Source of the DNA: Certhia americana
Taxonomy: Eukaryota > Chordata > Aves > Passeriformes > Certhiidae
Assembly (NCBI GenBank): GCA_018697195.1
Contig: CM031857.1
Location: 52,845,471-52,909,470 of the forward strand
Direction: 5' to 3'
Length of the DNA: 64,000 nt
This document shows, piece after piece, positions 24,701 to 39,700 of the stretch. The notes under the pieces were generated by a model. That model was not told the DNA's origin. It searched no databases and was given only the letters and a program-made list of their open reading frames with translations. Made by a program: the position numbers and the translations under genes. Each line of letters opens with the position of its first letter. Position 1 is the stretch's first letter.

Positions 24701-27700
24701 AATGCTGGCTTTGCAATGGCCGAGTGTATCATGACATTGACATGGTGTGTCAGTTAACCTTGATGTCTTTGGGATCTCCTTGAGTTCCTTCTTCCTGTGG
24801 AAGAACAGTTTGTCTTTCTGTGTGTTATAACTGCATAGGGTTGGATGGAAAAAAAAGGGAAAACATAATATTGTTAATACCTGTAAGTAGAGTTTCTCAG
24901 TCTGTCAAGAGTTGATGTTCTCAGCTGGGCTTGAATGTTTACGTGTCCTTAGTCTTTTGAGGCTGAAAGGCTGCATTTGCTTGCAGTGTGAGATGTTTTG
25001 TCCTTTTTTTTGGGTACCAGAAGAGTGTGCAAGGAAGGTTATTTGTTGATAGATTATTGGGGGTTTTTGGGTGGGGGTTTTTGGGTACAAAAAGAAGTTG
25101 ACTGTAGGCATATGTTTGTTTAGTGCCTAGTCTGCTAACACCCTTTTATGAGATCTCCGAAGATGGAGCTGCCTCTTATTACCAGGGTACTAAAGCTTAA
25201 GCAGTGTTGTTGGTGCCCCTTCTAAAGGACGAGCCAGCAGCCATTGCCAGAAGATCATTACTGTTTTTCTCAGACTGCCCTGTGAATGCAGAGTGTTCTA
25301 ATGCTTACCTAGCTTTTTTCATTCTAGGGTCTCTAGGATCCTCCTTTTTTTTTCCCCAGGATTTTTGTAGTGCTTCTCATGGTTGCATAAATGTAGGTAG
25401 AAACAAAGACTGAATAAAGAATGCTGCTCACAAATAACCTTGTACTGAAGAGATTTTCTAGAACAGTCTTAATCTTCCACACACTTGTAGTTCTGGAATA
25501 TTTTAGTTGGTTTAAAGGCCACAAGAATGTCATAAGGCACACACTGATTGTGTAGTAGCTTTACCACTGTGGCATTAAGGAATGGTGGGGCTACTGTGTG
25601 CTCCTAGAAATGAGTGGTGAAACACAACAGCTAGTTTCTAGTACTAAGCTGGAAGGACACTTGTTGTCTGTGTACAGTCACATGTTGAAGACCACAGCTG
25701 GTAAATAACCTTCTCTTAATTAGTTCAGCCTAACTTTATCTTTCATACTGGTTGTTGAGAAAGAGGAAGATGTGTGTATGCCTTCATATTAAAATATGCG
25801 TGGGGAAAGAAATTAAATGCAAGATGTAGAATCCTAGGTTTGACTTGGTTTCTGCTAGGTATGCAGTTGCTATGGTAATACAATACCAGTTAAAAAAAAG
25901 GTTACTGGAGATGACAAGACCAAGTTCCTAATGTCTGTGAATGAGGTGGTTTGAACCTATAACTTTGCCACTATAAATGCTAAAGGATGTTAATTGGAAT
26001 TAAATTGTAGGAAGGAAGGTGAGGGCATTTGACTTGATAATGATTGCTTTGCATTTTGTTTTACAGTTTGAAAACTTTTTTGATAGTAATATGTGCATAA
26101 TGCAATGGCCAGCTTCTGGCTACTCTTCGGTTTTGGGGTTCTCTCCATATAACCAGCTGAGCCAATGAAATATTTTGTAGCTTGAGGTAAAAATGAACTC
26201 AGGATACTGTTCGTGCAGATCCAGTGGGATACTTTATATGTATATAAATATACATAGTAAAAAACATGTATATATGCTGCCCAAAGGAAAACAATGCTGT
26301 TACATAGGTGTGTTTTGCAGATCAAATATACTCTTTGGTGACAGTATATCTTCACTCAGATCTAAGTAAGAAAGCTTGAATGGCATTCCTTAATAGCCCC
26401 AAGTGATGATGGTGGAGTGCTTGCAATTCAGTCTTCTTACAGTCAGGATTCCAGGCTGTTAACTGGATGTGGCTATTCTTTTAACTTCTTTTAACTGAGT
26501 TGCCATTGTCAGGCAGTCTTTGTGGCTCTTTGTATAGAGGGAAGAGACATGCATGTCAAGCAGTTATAAATCACTGAGTTCCCTTTGGCTGGCTAAATGT
26601 AAAACATAAAACATTTGGAGAAAATAGTTCTGTTCTTACATGTACTCTTCTTGCATAAGCAAAAAGAGAAATTCTGGAGAAATCATCAGGTGTGCTGAAG
26701 AGTCCAACATATTCTGATTCTTGGCCACATTTTGAGTAGTTTTGTCATGCTTGTTCGTAGCTTGGAGGTGGTATCAACAAATTGATTGCTTTTCAAACAT
26801 CAGGGTATACATTTTTTCAGTATGAGATGCTGCAATTATCTAAATAGAAATAGCTGTGGTATCTGGTTTTGGAAATCAGGTTTTAATGCTTCCAAGCTAT
26901 CTCTTAAAAAAGCAAACAAATCTTTTTTAACGGCATTCTGTAAATTCTCTAATCACTATGAACTAGAAATGAAGGCAACATATAATGGGTGCTTGTGTGG
27001 ATTTGCAACAAGTTTTGGAACACTAAAGACTAGTACTTTCTTGCTAGCATTGAGCTGAGGGTTGAGAATTTGGATCTTTTTTTTGAACGCTTCATGAGAG
27101 AAAATGAGGACATGTTGAGTTTGCTTCAGCCTGTGGGCTTAACCGTCTTGTATTTGGTGTGCTAATGGAACTGTTCACACCACTTGAGTCATTGCTTTGG
27201 GGATTATTTCTCTGCTATTGTTGCTGCAGTACTCCAAGTGAAGTGAAAATTTTACTCGTGCTGACAGTGGTATCATCAGCTAGGGTTGTATCAAATTTTC
27301 TGAAACTTGCGATTATTTGTTGCAAATCTATCTGTTCAGGGCTTCTGTAGTTGAATGTTTGGATAAGCTTTCTTTTTCCCACTAATCTGGATGAAGTATC
27401 TGGATGCAAAAAGAGCATCTAGGATCTTCTGAATGACTCCTGCTGTCCTTTAGAAACTTGTCTCAGTTTGGTTAACGAGGTATTAAATAGGTGTGGAAAG
27501 TGTGCTTATATAGAGTGAATTGCCATTGCTATGTAACCTGAATTTGTTTCTTTTAAGAGCTGTGTATTCACAGATTTAAATCCCTTTCCAGCTCCATTTA
27601 CCTCTCAATTCCCCTTTACCTGGAAGTGAGTTGACTAAGGAACCCTTTCGATGGGATCAGAGGTTATTTGCCTTGGTTCTTCGTTTGCCTGGTATTACAG

Positions 27701-30700
27701 CAACAGAATCAGAGCAGATGACAGGGGTACCTGTGGATGACTCTGCTATCACACCTATGTGTGAAGTCACAGGAGGTGAGTGCCCTTGTTTCCTATGACA
27801 AGTCATTACTTTCCGTAGTGGAAGTTAGTTTAGTTTAGTTCAATTAATTGTGTGATTCTATGTCATGGAATAAGGATTTCTAAATTCTTACAGTACTTGT
27901 AAAAACTCTCAAAACTGTTACAGTGAAACTAAAGACAGAACATTAAAGCTACAGATAGTTAAATGTAGCCTGTCTTGGAAGAGTGAATCTACTTTCTTCA
28001 GAAATGTTTTGTGAAAGAGCTTACTTTTCTACTACATCTTGGTATTGCAATTAGAAATTGTGATAGTCTGTTCTGCAGTACAGTTTTGGTTAATTTCTGT
28101 CATACTCTGGTCTAAAAAATCCAAAGTGAAGGAAGTGGGTTACAGGTTTTTCCCTCCAGAGCATGTAGGATGCCTTTCAGAATGCATAATTCTGCAGAAT
28201 TGATACTTCTCTCAGTTACAGATCATATTGTTACTATCTTAGAAATTAAATTTCAGATCAAATTCAGGCATTGGGTTTATTACATTTTAAAAGTATGATG
28301 ATTCTTCTAATGCATCAGAGAGGATGTGATAGAGAGGAAACAAACGGCTTTGAAAAGTATTCAGAAATGATTTGGTTTCACTGCTTTCTAACTGTAGGTA
28401 GGCTGTACTGGCAAGTGCTTTGATGGAAATGTGTGGACAGTTTTAAGTGTTGATGTCTGTCACAAGGGGGAGCCCATTTTCCATGAATGCAACCAAGAAT
28501 TTGAATTAGTCATTAAATGTCTAAAATACAAACATTTCCAATGAGGTTCTTGTCAGTGCTTCACTAGGCTTGCCTCACTGCTTAATAAAAAGAGGGAGTA
28601 TTTAAGAGAAACTTTAAATCAGCGATCCATACATAAATCAATGCGTGTGGTGGTTTAATGGTTTTTTTGTGATCCAAGTTAAAATAAGGGCAGAAACACT
28701 GAAGAGCTTTAACACTGACTACTTTGTTCTAGGTCGATCATACTGTGTGTGCTCTCCAAGAATGCTGAATCAATGTCTTGAGTCATTGGTGCAAAAAGTG
28801 CAAAGTGGAGTGGTAATAAATTTTGAAAAAGCTGGACCAGATCCCTCACCAATTGATGGTACTTGTAATTTTTTACACTGTGATATCAACAAGGATGACT
28901 GTCATCAGTGTCACTTAGTGAACTTACTCTAGTAATTGTCAAGTTAAAAGGGAAACTATTGCAATTTGAAAGACTTAATTACAAAAAGGACCTACCTGTT
29001 AATTCTGAAACTCTTTCCAGTGTCTCAAAATACTGGCTGCCAGACATCTCTGCCTTTGGTCAAACCACTCAGGTAGTCTTAAATGCATTTATTCATGTCA
29101 GGAATAATTAAAGGGATTTATGGGTTTTAAGCAGTTTTCAACCAGCTAGAAATATAAATAATGTGATCTGGAAATACCCAAGCTTATCCTTTTTTTTTCA
29201 ATGTAGTAAAGTGGTTGTGTTAAGAGTTAAAATAGCAAATACACTGTGGGGCTTTAATTTCTCATTCTAAATGGCTTAGCTAGGCCCCTTTTTGGATGTT
29301 ACTGAGAAGTTTGTGAGATTTTTTGAATTTTACTTTGCTGCAATAAAAAGTCCAGCAGTATTAGTCATGTATATCACTTCTTTAATGCTTGGATTTAAAG
29401 ATTATCTGTTAGTGACAATGGAGGAAAAAGAAACATTAATATGAAGGGCTCCTGATAATTACCTTTCTGGGCTCTTATCCTGTAAACATTCAATGCTTAT
29501 TTGGTTTCTCAGTTTGTGTTTTTGTAGGCATGCTTACTGACAACTGTCTGCTATTCTTAAAAATATTAACTGCAGGAAGGGCTTTCCTGGGCTTATAGGT
29601 CTTTAACTCTTCACAGAAGTTATTTAATACTATTCCTGATTTTTAACACTATTTTGACTCAAAGCCTTTTTCTTCTGTAGATGGGCAGGTGGAGATATCA
29701 AGACCCTTTGGACCCCAACCTTGGCACAGCTGTCACAAACTTATCTATGTCAGACCGAACCCTAAAACTGGGGTTCCTATAGGTCATTGGCCTGTTCCTG
29801 AATCCTTTTGGCCAGATCAAAATTCTCCAACACTGGTATGTATTGAAGATAAAGCAAAGGGTTTGTGCATGCAGGAATATTCCACAATTTCCTATTCAGT
29901 TTTTTTTTCAAGTCTTGACATATGTATTGCATTGTAGCAGGTGTGGAAGTAGTGTGATCCAAGGAATGGCACATGCAAGCCTATAAATTATTGATGAGCA
30001 AATAACATGAGGGGTTTTTTTAGTAACTTTGAAGCATTAGGAAACTGCCTGTAACAGGGGTTTTTTTTTATCCTAGAATATGCACATAAGTGTTTGTTTG
30101 AACCCTGCTAAGTATCAAATGGTGGCAGTTGATGAAAGCCTGTTGAATTCTATTGCCTCATAGAAGGAGTTAATAAAAGACAATATGATCTTGACAGTTT
30201 GAATCCCTATGGTAGTTCTATTTTCATTCTAGCAAGTGAATATCATTTCATCTGCTGTTGTGTAGTGTAGCCACACTTTCAATTTGGCCAAACTGGGAAC
30301 CTCAAAAGCTGAGAACCTCAGCTTTTAAATTAACTTATTAAGAATTAATTTATTCTTTTTCACGAAAGAATGTATGTCACTGCCTGTTGGTCTGAGAACT
30401 GATCATTAATATAGTATAATGCTTTTTTATTTCTGTTTATATTTGAAATCATTAAAGTAGAAATACTGCAGTTGTGTAATGGTTACCTGCATTTCATGAT
30501 GATTTTTATTGAATTTTTGTGGGGTTTCCAATATGAAACAGATGTGCTGACTAACATTCACTGAACTTCTTGTAAATTTTGTCTTTTGCTTAGAAAACAG
30601 ATGAAATCCCTTGAAATACAGGTTGTTGAGGAGTGATTGAGTATGAAATTTTAGTCATATTTACAGGTTTGATATTTTTGGCATCGGTGGCTACATTCGT

Positions 30701-33700
30701 TAAAGGATGTAGATGTCCTTCTGAACTACAAGCAAGCTAGCATATATGAATAAAAGTCAGTTTTCTCTAGTCACTAAAAAAACAATGTCATTATATAGTG
30801 GATATTTAAAGGCTGTTCTGTAGGAAAGCTGATCCTGTGTATTCCTGTCAGTAGCGTATCTGCCGTCATTTGCTGTGTAGAGTCTGTGCAGTTTGTTATT
30901 CCAGATCTGAGTCAAGATTGATAAAATAGATCTTGCCAAGTGGTGAGTTGTTAAATTAAGTTGTCTAGAAGCCTGAGGTTGACTTACTCAAATGGCAAAA
31001 ACATCAGATTTTTTTGTGCTGTAGTGTGTATAGCTCTCATAACTATAAAGCAGTGTCATGTACTGCTAAATTCTTGTTGACATTATTGAAATTCTGAGTG
31101 GTACCTTCCTCATGCAGTGTTGGGGAGCTAAATTGCTGGTAGTGTTTCAAGGCCTGTATTTCAGTGCTGTTCTAACAGTAGTGTTCAAACACAGCATCTG
31201 TTATAATCAGTGAGTATGTATTGAGTATATCTTGTCTGCTTAATAGTTCATAGTTAAGTACTTGACTTTTCCTGCCTGCTCCTACAGGTAACAGTTGAGT
31301 TGTCTCAAACAATTATGTCACAAGAACTTAAGTCTACTGTGGCTAATGACACCATTAAGTCTTTCTTAAATGTATAGAAAGTCTGCTAATAATTACATTG
31401 CTTCAGCAGCTCAGAGGTGAAAATAGTTCTCCTATCCAGCAAAGGATTATTTGACTTCTCAATTCTGAGTAGTCAGTTTCTTTTGCAGCATTTTTATTCC
31501 TGGTATAATTTGTGTGGCTTGGTCAAAAACTCCACCACAACTATTTGTTAGTCATGTTGTTTGGATAGAGTTATTCTTCCTCCATTTGGTTGGGCCTCCC
31601 ATTTGGTGTCCAGTTGGAGAAGCCCACCCTCGTCAGGGTGGAGACACTCGAGGCAAGACCAGCTCTCTTGACAGATAACTTGTTTGGGTGGCTTATCCTA
31701 AAATGAGGAGCCTAGAGCTTAGACATAAAAGAATTGCTTTCAAGATAAAATGGTAAGATGGTCCAAGAAACCTTGTGTTTCTCTGCTTCATCTTTCATAT
31801 TTGTGAGTTACCCTTTTGTAAATAGAGTAAACGGCTTTTGCTCAGATCCTAGTGGCCTTAGGGGAAGGCTCAGAATAAGAGCTTACATTCCTGCCTTCAG
31901 TGGAAGATGTCCAGCTCCAATTTTCATCATACTGAAAATTGGCTTCCCCTTTTGGCAAAAGAAACCTCAAGTTGTTAACTTACAGTTGAAACTTGAGACA
32001 CAAAGGCCTTTTTCCTTTTATTAATAAAAATATTTAAAAAGTCCAAATACTGAAATTCCTTCAATAGAAAGAACTTTTTTTCTTGGGCCTACTTAAAATG
32101 TAAGTTTTTAAAGTTTGTTTTTTTCTGAGTTCATGCTGCTCTTGATCTTTGTAGTTGTTTGAATTTTGTAACTCTTAAATTTGCTAAGAAGGAAAAGCTC
32201 CTGGCAAAGTGCAGAAGAACAGTACCTGCTTTTGTAGGGATTGAAAATGGATGGCCGTGTCCCAGGGTAGCCCTCATGATGTTTTTTGTACCTGCTAGAA
32301 CTCACTCCCATTTGTACAGCTTTTGGGTAAATGCAGGAAGTCTTAGTTGCATGTTCCTCTTGATTTATATGAAGTAATTGGCATTTATTTAGAAAACAAG
32401 ATTCCTTCAGAATAAGACAGTGCTAATGTCATAAATTGCTTAGGACTCATTAACAGTAAATGAATTCTGTATTGAGTAGGTTCCTTAAATGCATGTGTTT
32501 TCAAAGAAGCTATATTTAGTTGTCATAGCACAAATGCATTTTAATTGTTGTGCAGTCTTATTAACAGTGGAATACTTTGTTTAGCCACCTCGCACATCTC
32601 ATCCAGTGGTGAAATTTTCCTGTACTGACTGTGAACCGATGGTTATTGACAAACTGCCTTTTGATAAATATGAATTAGAACCTTCACCACTGACCCAGTT
32701 TATCCTGGAAAGAAAATCTCCTCAGACCTGCTGGCAGGCAAGTAAAATGCACGCTGAATTGACGTTCATGGAATGCTGTTTTTCATATATCTTACTCTAC
32801 AATCAAAATAGGATGCAAAATTTCAGAACACAATACTTGGTGTGTAAATCCAATGTAATATGTTTTATTGCAGGTGTATGTGAGCAATAGTGCAAAATAC
32901 AGTGAACTTGGTCATCCTTTTGGTTACTTGAAAGCTAGTACAGCGCTGAATTGTGTGAATTTATTTGTAATGCCTTACAATTACCCAGTCCTGCTTCCAC
33001 TGCTAGGTAAATACCACTTCATAAAAATTTTCTTATGTGGTAGGTAATTGAAACATTGATGTCATCTAAATAGATTACTACAATTAATGCCAGTATTAAC
33101 ACCTGGAGAAAAGTAGAATCAACTACTTGTTTCACTTGTCTCCAATTGTCTGGCTTTTATGGTATGATGGTTGACTCAATCATCATTTTCAGATATGTTT
33201 TGGTCTCACTTTTATTGTGTTAAGGGCCAGTTTTCGTGATCTGTTGCCTCAATATGAATTCAATTTGATAATTTATCAGGTTCCATTTTTAGCTGCAACA
33301 TTAATCTTGTGTCTGTGTTCGGCTTAGTTGTATGTATGTTGACTTGTAGCTGCTAATTTTTTCTTGAGGAATTTGCATTTCTTCAAGGGTTTCTTTTCAC
33401 TAGAATTTTCTTTTTTAGAAAAAAAGATGCAATGCTATCTAGGTATGCCTTTCATTTTGTTGCTTTGCTTTTTATAACCCTTAGATGACTTGTTTAAAGT
33501 ACACAAGGCAAAGCCTACATTGAAATGGCGTCAGTCATTTGAAAGCTATTTGAAGACAATGCCTCCTTATTATCTTGGGGTAAGATGACTCTGTTAAAAT
33601 TTCTGGTTTATAGTTGTTTTTCCACTAAGGATGTAATCTCTATTTTAAGTAGAATATATGTTAATTTAAGAAAGAATAGTTAAACTTTGTACATAATGAT

Positions 33701-36700
33701 AGTGTTTTCACTGGAGTCCTGTGGAAGGCCTGAGACCTGAATGCTACAAAGTTTTCTTGATTTCATGATACACTGGGACTAGTATATAAATGATATTTTT
33801 AACTGATTCTGTGTAAATGGAACTATTTTAAAACAGCAAAAAATGCTGCCCTGAGAGTCTCTTCTTTTGCTGTTCTTTTCAAACTTTCGGAATCTCAGGT
33901 TCTATTTGAAATGGGAACAGTCAGTTGAAGTATGTATAAAGTTAAATATGACCATGCAATATATTCCATGTTTCAGCCTTTGAAGAAAGCTGTGAGAATG
34001 ATGGGAGCACCAAACCTTATAGCTGACAATGTGGAATATGGACTTAGTTACAGTGTCATTTCATATCTCAAAAAGTTGAGTCAGCAGGTAATGTTGAAGC
34101 AAAAGAGCAGTAAAAACTTATTCTAATAGCAGGATAATCTTAAAATATTCAAGTTCAGTGGCTTTGTAGGAAAAAAGAGCAGAAAGATCAAGTTAATACT
34201 TTCCCATAAGCAATTAGCAAAAAATAATTGGTTTTTTTTAATTGAAAGAAAATATAACATTTAAATGCAGACTTTATAAGCTGAACTATATAGAGACAGA
34301 TATAGAAGTACAAGTTGAGGTTTTTTCTATTTAAGGAACATTTTCACTTGTGCAGAGAGTAACATGCTTTTATCCAAAAAAACCTCATGTTGTCTTTAAA
34401 GATGCTTTAGTATTTTTTCAGGAAATAGGGATTTGTGCTTGATGCATCAGATCAAAATGTTCTTTCTTCGGCTTGTGACATGAAGTGGAAAGTTCAGTAA
34501 ATAAGATGACTGACATAACAGAATATCAAATTATGATACAGATATAGAAATGACAAGTGACCATTTGAAATTGCTGATTGTGTTCAGAATAGTGCTTGAA
34601 TCTTTGACTAGGCTCCTGCACCACCTAAAGCATTTCTGCCCTGCTACCTCCACTGTTGAACTGTGCATGTTAAGCTTTGTGTTCAAGAAAAAAAAGTAAA
34701 TTTGAAACTTCAAGAAATGGAAGTGCCAAGTACTTGTAACTTAACTAATGACTTTTTATGGACCAGCTTTTTCTTAAAACATGACTGTAAGTGATTATTT
34801 GAGGAAGCAAATGTCTTAAAGTCTAGAGCCTATCATATTAAATCATATTGGTCACTATTCTGTGAACTGATGTCTTAACCTAGACATCTTGGACTCTTCT
34901 AAGATATGACACACACTGCAAATTTACAAATATAAAACTTTCTTAACTTCTGAAAGGTCCTGCCACTAAAGACTCAGCATTCTCAATGCATATTCAAATT
35001 TTTGAGTAGTCTATAAACTTATGTGAAATTGCAAAACCAAAATTGGCAGTTGTGTTACTAAATTCCTTTTGGCTTTTTTCACTGTATTCTATCAAAATGC
35101 TGGCATTTATGAACACATTTAATTTTGGTACAAATATAGCATAATATTGGGGGCTAGTTCTGTCTGGTCAACCAGTTGGTAATTTTCATCTATTTCACAT
35201 TTGTTATTATTATGACTATTTGTATTGAGCTTTAAAGAAGTCGAAACTGTTGGGTGACTGATTGCAACTACAGTTGTGGGAGAATCAGTCTTGTGAGAGT
35301 TTGACTGTTCTCTACAGGAACAGCTGAACGTTACACGAGTACAGATAGATCTGCAGAGAATTGCTAGTCAAGTTATGGCATTTTATGAAAATAAAAGCAT
35401 TGCATGCATATTGGTGCTTAGATACTGTAATGGGCAGCAGAGGAGAAATATGCAGAAGACCTAGGCAGAAAACTGTTCATTATATTTAAAACTGTAGTAG
35501 GCATTAAGTGGTTATGTATTAAGCACTCCTTAAGCACTCAGCCTGATTATGGTCGTCATAGTGTGTTAGCACATTGTTGAATCTTGTAGGTAGGAATTTA
35601 AAATGAATAAGTCTGACTAATCCTTTTAAGAGCATATTGTCAATTTTATTTATTTATTTATTTCAAATTAAGGCCAAAATAGAGTCCGATAGAGTCATTG
35701 GCTCTGTAGGCAAAAAGGTAGCGCAAGAGACTGGAATTAAGGTCAGAAGCAGATCACACAACCTGTCTATGGCACATAGGAACGATTTTCAACATCTGCT
35801 ACAGGGGATTACTGGGGAAATTCCTCATAGACCTCTAGACCTCAATATGAAGGAGTATGCTGGGTTCCAAATAGCTTTGCTGAATAAGGTAAGCACCACT
35901 GTGTGTAATGTTGTTATTTTCAATATACTTCCATTGAAATGCTAGATATTGTTTCTTACATGGCATTAATTGGAATTTCATTTACTGGAACCATAGGATT
36001 TGAAACCTCAGACATTTAGAAATGCTTATGACATACCCAGAAGAAATCTTTTGGATCAGTTAACACGAATGAGATCTAATTTACTGAAGAGTACTCGCAA
36101 GTTCCTCAAAGGACAAGATGAAGGTTAGATAACAGTTTATATTTTGTCTATTGTGATCATTGCTAAGAAACAATGTAACAAATAATGTAGTTCTTTAAAG
36201 CTTGTTGGATGTCTGATACTGCCATTAAACTGCATGAATTTTTTAGATGCTTTTTTCTTACCTTATTGGAGGAAAAAGTGGTGAGGACAGAGAAGATTGC
36301 TGATTCATTGCTCTATCCTTAAGTCTGTATTTGAAGGGACTTGAGTTTTTACAGAAGATTCTTTGTTCTCTGTTCTTCCTAACTCTTCATGGATGTATCT
36401 GAGAAAATCACAGGGCAGTTCTGAACATTATGATCTCTCTCAGTAGAAGTGGGTTGTGAGCAGTGGAAAAGCTAGCTAGCTCACTGGGTGCTGCTGCTGT
36501 GATTGTTTTGCCTGTTGAGCCAACAGCAAATGGTTCAGTAATCTGCTAATTTATTCCTTTACCTTTTTTCCTGTGTCTTCTGGCACTTCTTTGTGGCATT
36601 TAACCAAAGATGTTGAAATAAGTAGAGTGAGAAGGACAATGCAAGTGAAAGCCTGTGCTATGTTAGTGCTGCCACTACTTAGGTCAGATAAACATCTGTA

Positions 36701-39700
36701 CATTTCACATTACATTATCACTTTGTCCGAGTAGTTGTTTTTCAGGGAGGAGGATTAATTCACGTTAGGACTTTTTTCTGCGGTTTGTTCTAGTGTATTT
36801 TTTCTAGATCAAAGTCTTGGCAACTCTAAAACTAGAACAAGTTTTAAATCAGCTTCTATGGATTTTTAAGAATTTGTTGATTTGCAGTGGTCAAAAGTCA
36901 CCTTTGCCTCTGGGAAAGACAATTAAGTCTTGACAATTAAGTTTTCGGTGGCTAAAATTGGACAAAGTTATGTCAAAGCTGTGTGCAGCATGGCATTGCT
37001 GCTTTGCTTTACTCTATCTTTTGTTTGTAGTAATATTTTAGTTCTAATTTGTTCCTAGTCTTTTTCCATGCTTTGTTCTATTGTAAAGTTGGGACACATT
37101 ATAAAACTTATCATCTGTGCATGACACCTATTGCTTATTTCTTGTCAAAATGATAAATCTGCAATACATGTACCGATTCATTTGAGCAAGTCTCCTGAAG
37201 TCAAAAGTGTTATAAATACCAGTTAGGCAAGAAAAATGGTGAGCTTTTTGCAGCTGTTTTGTTAATGCATATTATAAGTCTGAACACTGATGTTATGAAA
37301 TGGATATAGACTAAATTCTAATAATGTGAACAGTGCTGTGTGTTAATTAACTCCTCTGTTACGACAGATCAAGTTCACAGTGTACCTATAGCACAAATGG
37401 GAAACTACCAGGAGTATCTAAAACAAATACCTTCTCCACTCCGTGAACTTGATCCTGATCAACCACGAAGGCTTCATACATTTGGCAATCCATTCAAATT
37501 GGACAAAAAGGTGACTTTTCTGTTAAGGTCTTTGAAAAATGTGCTGTTGTGTGTGCTCTACTGCCTACACTGTTCTTTGAGTAGTCTGTTGGAGAAACCC
37601 TTTCAAATACTTGTAAAAGAAATGGTTACAAGAAAGTATCTCAGATGTTCTTCCATCAGTAGTATCTTATGGAGGGCAGTCTTTATTAGAAAACCAGTAT
37701 TATGTCTCTGAATTGTATTATAACTGAAATACTTTTCTCACCTTCGAGAGTCTTGACTGTCCCTTTTATCCAAATCTCTTAGAACTGGTCAAACTGCCAA
37801 TATCATTTGGAGTTCTTGTAGTAAATATGAGTCTCTTTGCAATTACTGAAAAGGAAGTTTGATGGCCCACTCCCTTAGCTTACTTGGCAGACTGTTGAAT
37901 AAGGGCCTTAAGCACATTAATCTGGTCTTGCTTTGCAATTTGGAATTGCAGACACAGTGTCATGTAACTCTTATACGTGGTAAACATTATCATAATGTCA
38001 GGGCATTAATCTTACCTTATATTACGTGGTTTTGGTGTGAAACTTAAGAATTCTTCCTGGTAAATTAATTACAGGGAATGATGATAGATGAAGCAGATGA
38101 ATTTGTATCAGGACCTCAAAATAAACATAAAAGACCTGGAGAACCAAATATGCAAGGGATTCCGAAAAGGCGACGTTGTATGTCCCCCCTGCTCCGAGGG
38201 CGACCACAAACTCCTCCAGTTGTCAACAACCACATTGGAGGAAAAGGCCCACCAACACCAATTGCACAAGCACAGCCTGACCTTGTTAAACCCATTGCTA
38301 TTCACAAAAGTAAGTGAATCTTCAAAGTCTTTAAAGTTTGTTTTTTAATTTATCTGAAAAAACTTTTTTGTGTAAAAAGTGCTGCTGGCCGATTTGTAAA
38401 ATACCTTCCTTTTTGAAAATGAAATATTTAAGTGTGCATCTGGGGTTAATTATAGAGTTCATATAGTCCTTCAGATGGAAGTCTTCCCTATTATTTCCAA
38501 GTATGGACAGTGTATTTCCTCTCTCCTGAGGAGACAGTGTAGACAACGATAAGTTCCCTTCGTTTGCCTGGAAATTTAGATACTCTAGAAGCATCACAGC
38601 ATGAAATTCGTTTGAATTTTGCTCTAGTGCAGTGAAATAACTTCCCTGGGTGTGAAGCTGAGGGCTGTATAACTCTTACTGTTTAGTACTAAAGTAAATT
38701 TGGTTAGTTTGATTTAAAGGGGGAAAGACACTACATCATAAAATCACTCTTTGCAGGTAGTTTTTCTTTTGTTGGTAGTCCATACAGTAACTTCCTTTTT
38801 CATAAGAAGAATATATCTGATTTTTTTGAAAGTCATTAATTGCCAGGAGATAGTGATGGGGCTCAGTGTTGTAATCCACAAACAAGTTTTATTATGCTTG
38901 GCATATACAGTGGACTGTATGAGCTGGAGCATAGTTTTAAGAGTCCAATACTGATCTGACTTGTATCAGATGATAAGGAATTTGAACCTAGCAAGTGTAA
39001 ACTTTGTTTTTTCAGCATCAGAAACAAATAATGAAGTTGGAGTTGATGATGTCATTGAGAATCATGTCACAGACCCCCTTTCATCAGATGTTTTCCCAAA
39101 TGCTGTGGATTCAGAGTTTCCACTGTCCTCTTCACCATTCAATTCATTGGATCGACCGACAGCTCATACGGAGGATGTAGGCCATGAACATTTAAGAAAT
39201 AATTTGAATGTTGATGGGTTTTTGGAGAATCATGAGGAATCAGGTAGTAAAGAGCAAAGTACAGAAGAGAACTTGACTGTATCTTCACCTAGCAAAGGGA
39301 AAAAACCTGTGCACTGCAGAAGTTCCAGAGAGATTAATACAGAGCTAAGAGCAGAAATCATGAAGGAGATCCGAAAACCAGGAAGGAGTAAGTGTACTGA
39401 ATTTATTTCAGATAATTGGCATGAGAGCTAAACAAAGAATTCATGTTAAATCACTATTTTAGAAGTGTACTGGACCATGAGACTGACGCAAAACTAAATT
39501 TCAAGCTGAAATGATTTGTTTTAAAACCTCTGCTAGAAACTTACTGTAGGAGTGATTAAAACATTGCTATGCCTATCAGTGTTCATGGAAGTCATGTTTT
39601 TTTATATCAGTACTAGAATTAACTTGATAGGTGTTAGTAATGTCCTAAACTGCAATATCCTGTTTTTTTTAATGTTAGTTCTCATTAAATATGATGTTCT

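Larger units (their letters stand above)
20775..27591 (+). other. INTS6: INTS6 intron 4 (6.8 kb)
   Basis: Contains a CR1 fragment (22105-22494), a hairpin and poly(T) run (23040-23093), a candidate antisense processed pseudogene (about 23077-24860) and a G-quadruplex motif (25059-25085). The rest is unremarkable AT-rich DNA. Confidence 0.7.
27776..32584 (+). other. INTS6: INTS6 introns 5-7
   Basis: Introns 27776-28732, 28859-29680 and 29836-32584, interrupted by exons 6 and 7. AT-rich. Intron 7 holds a perfect hairpin (30304-30326). No mobile-element ends or extra exons were recognised. Confidence 0.7.
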
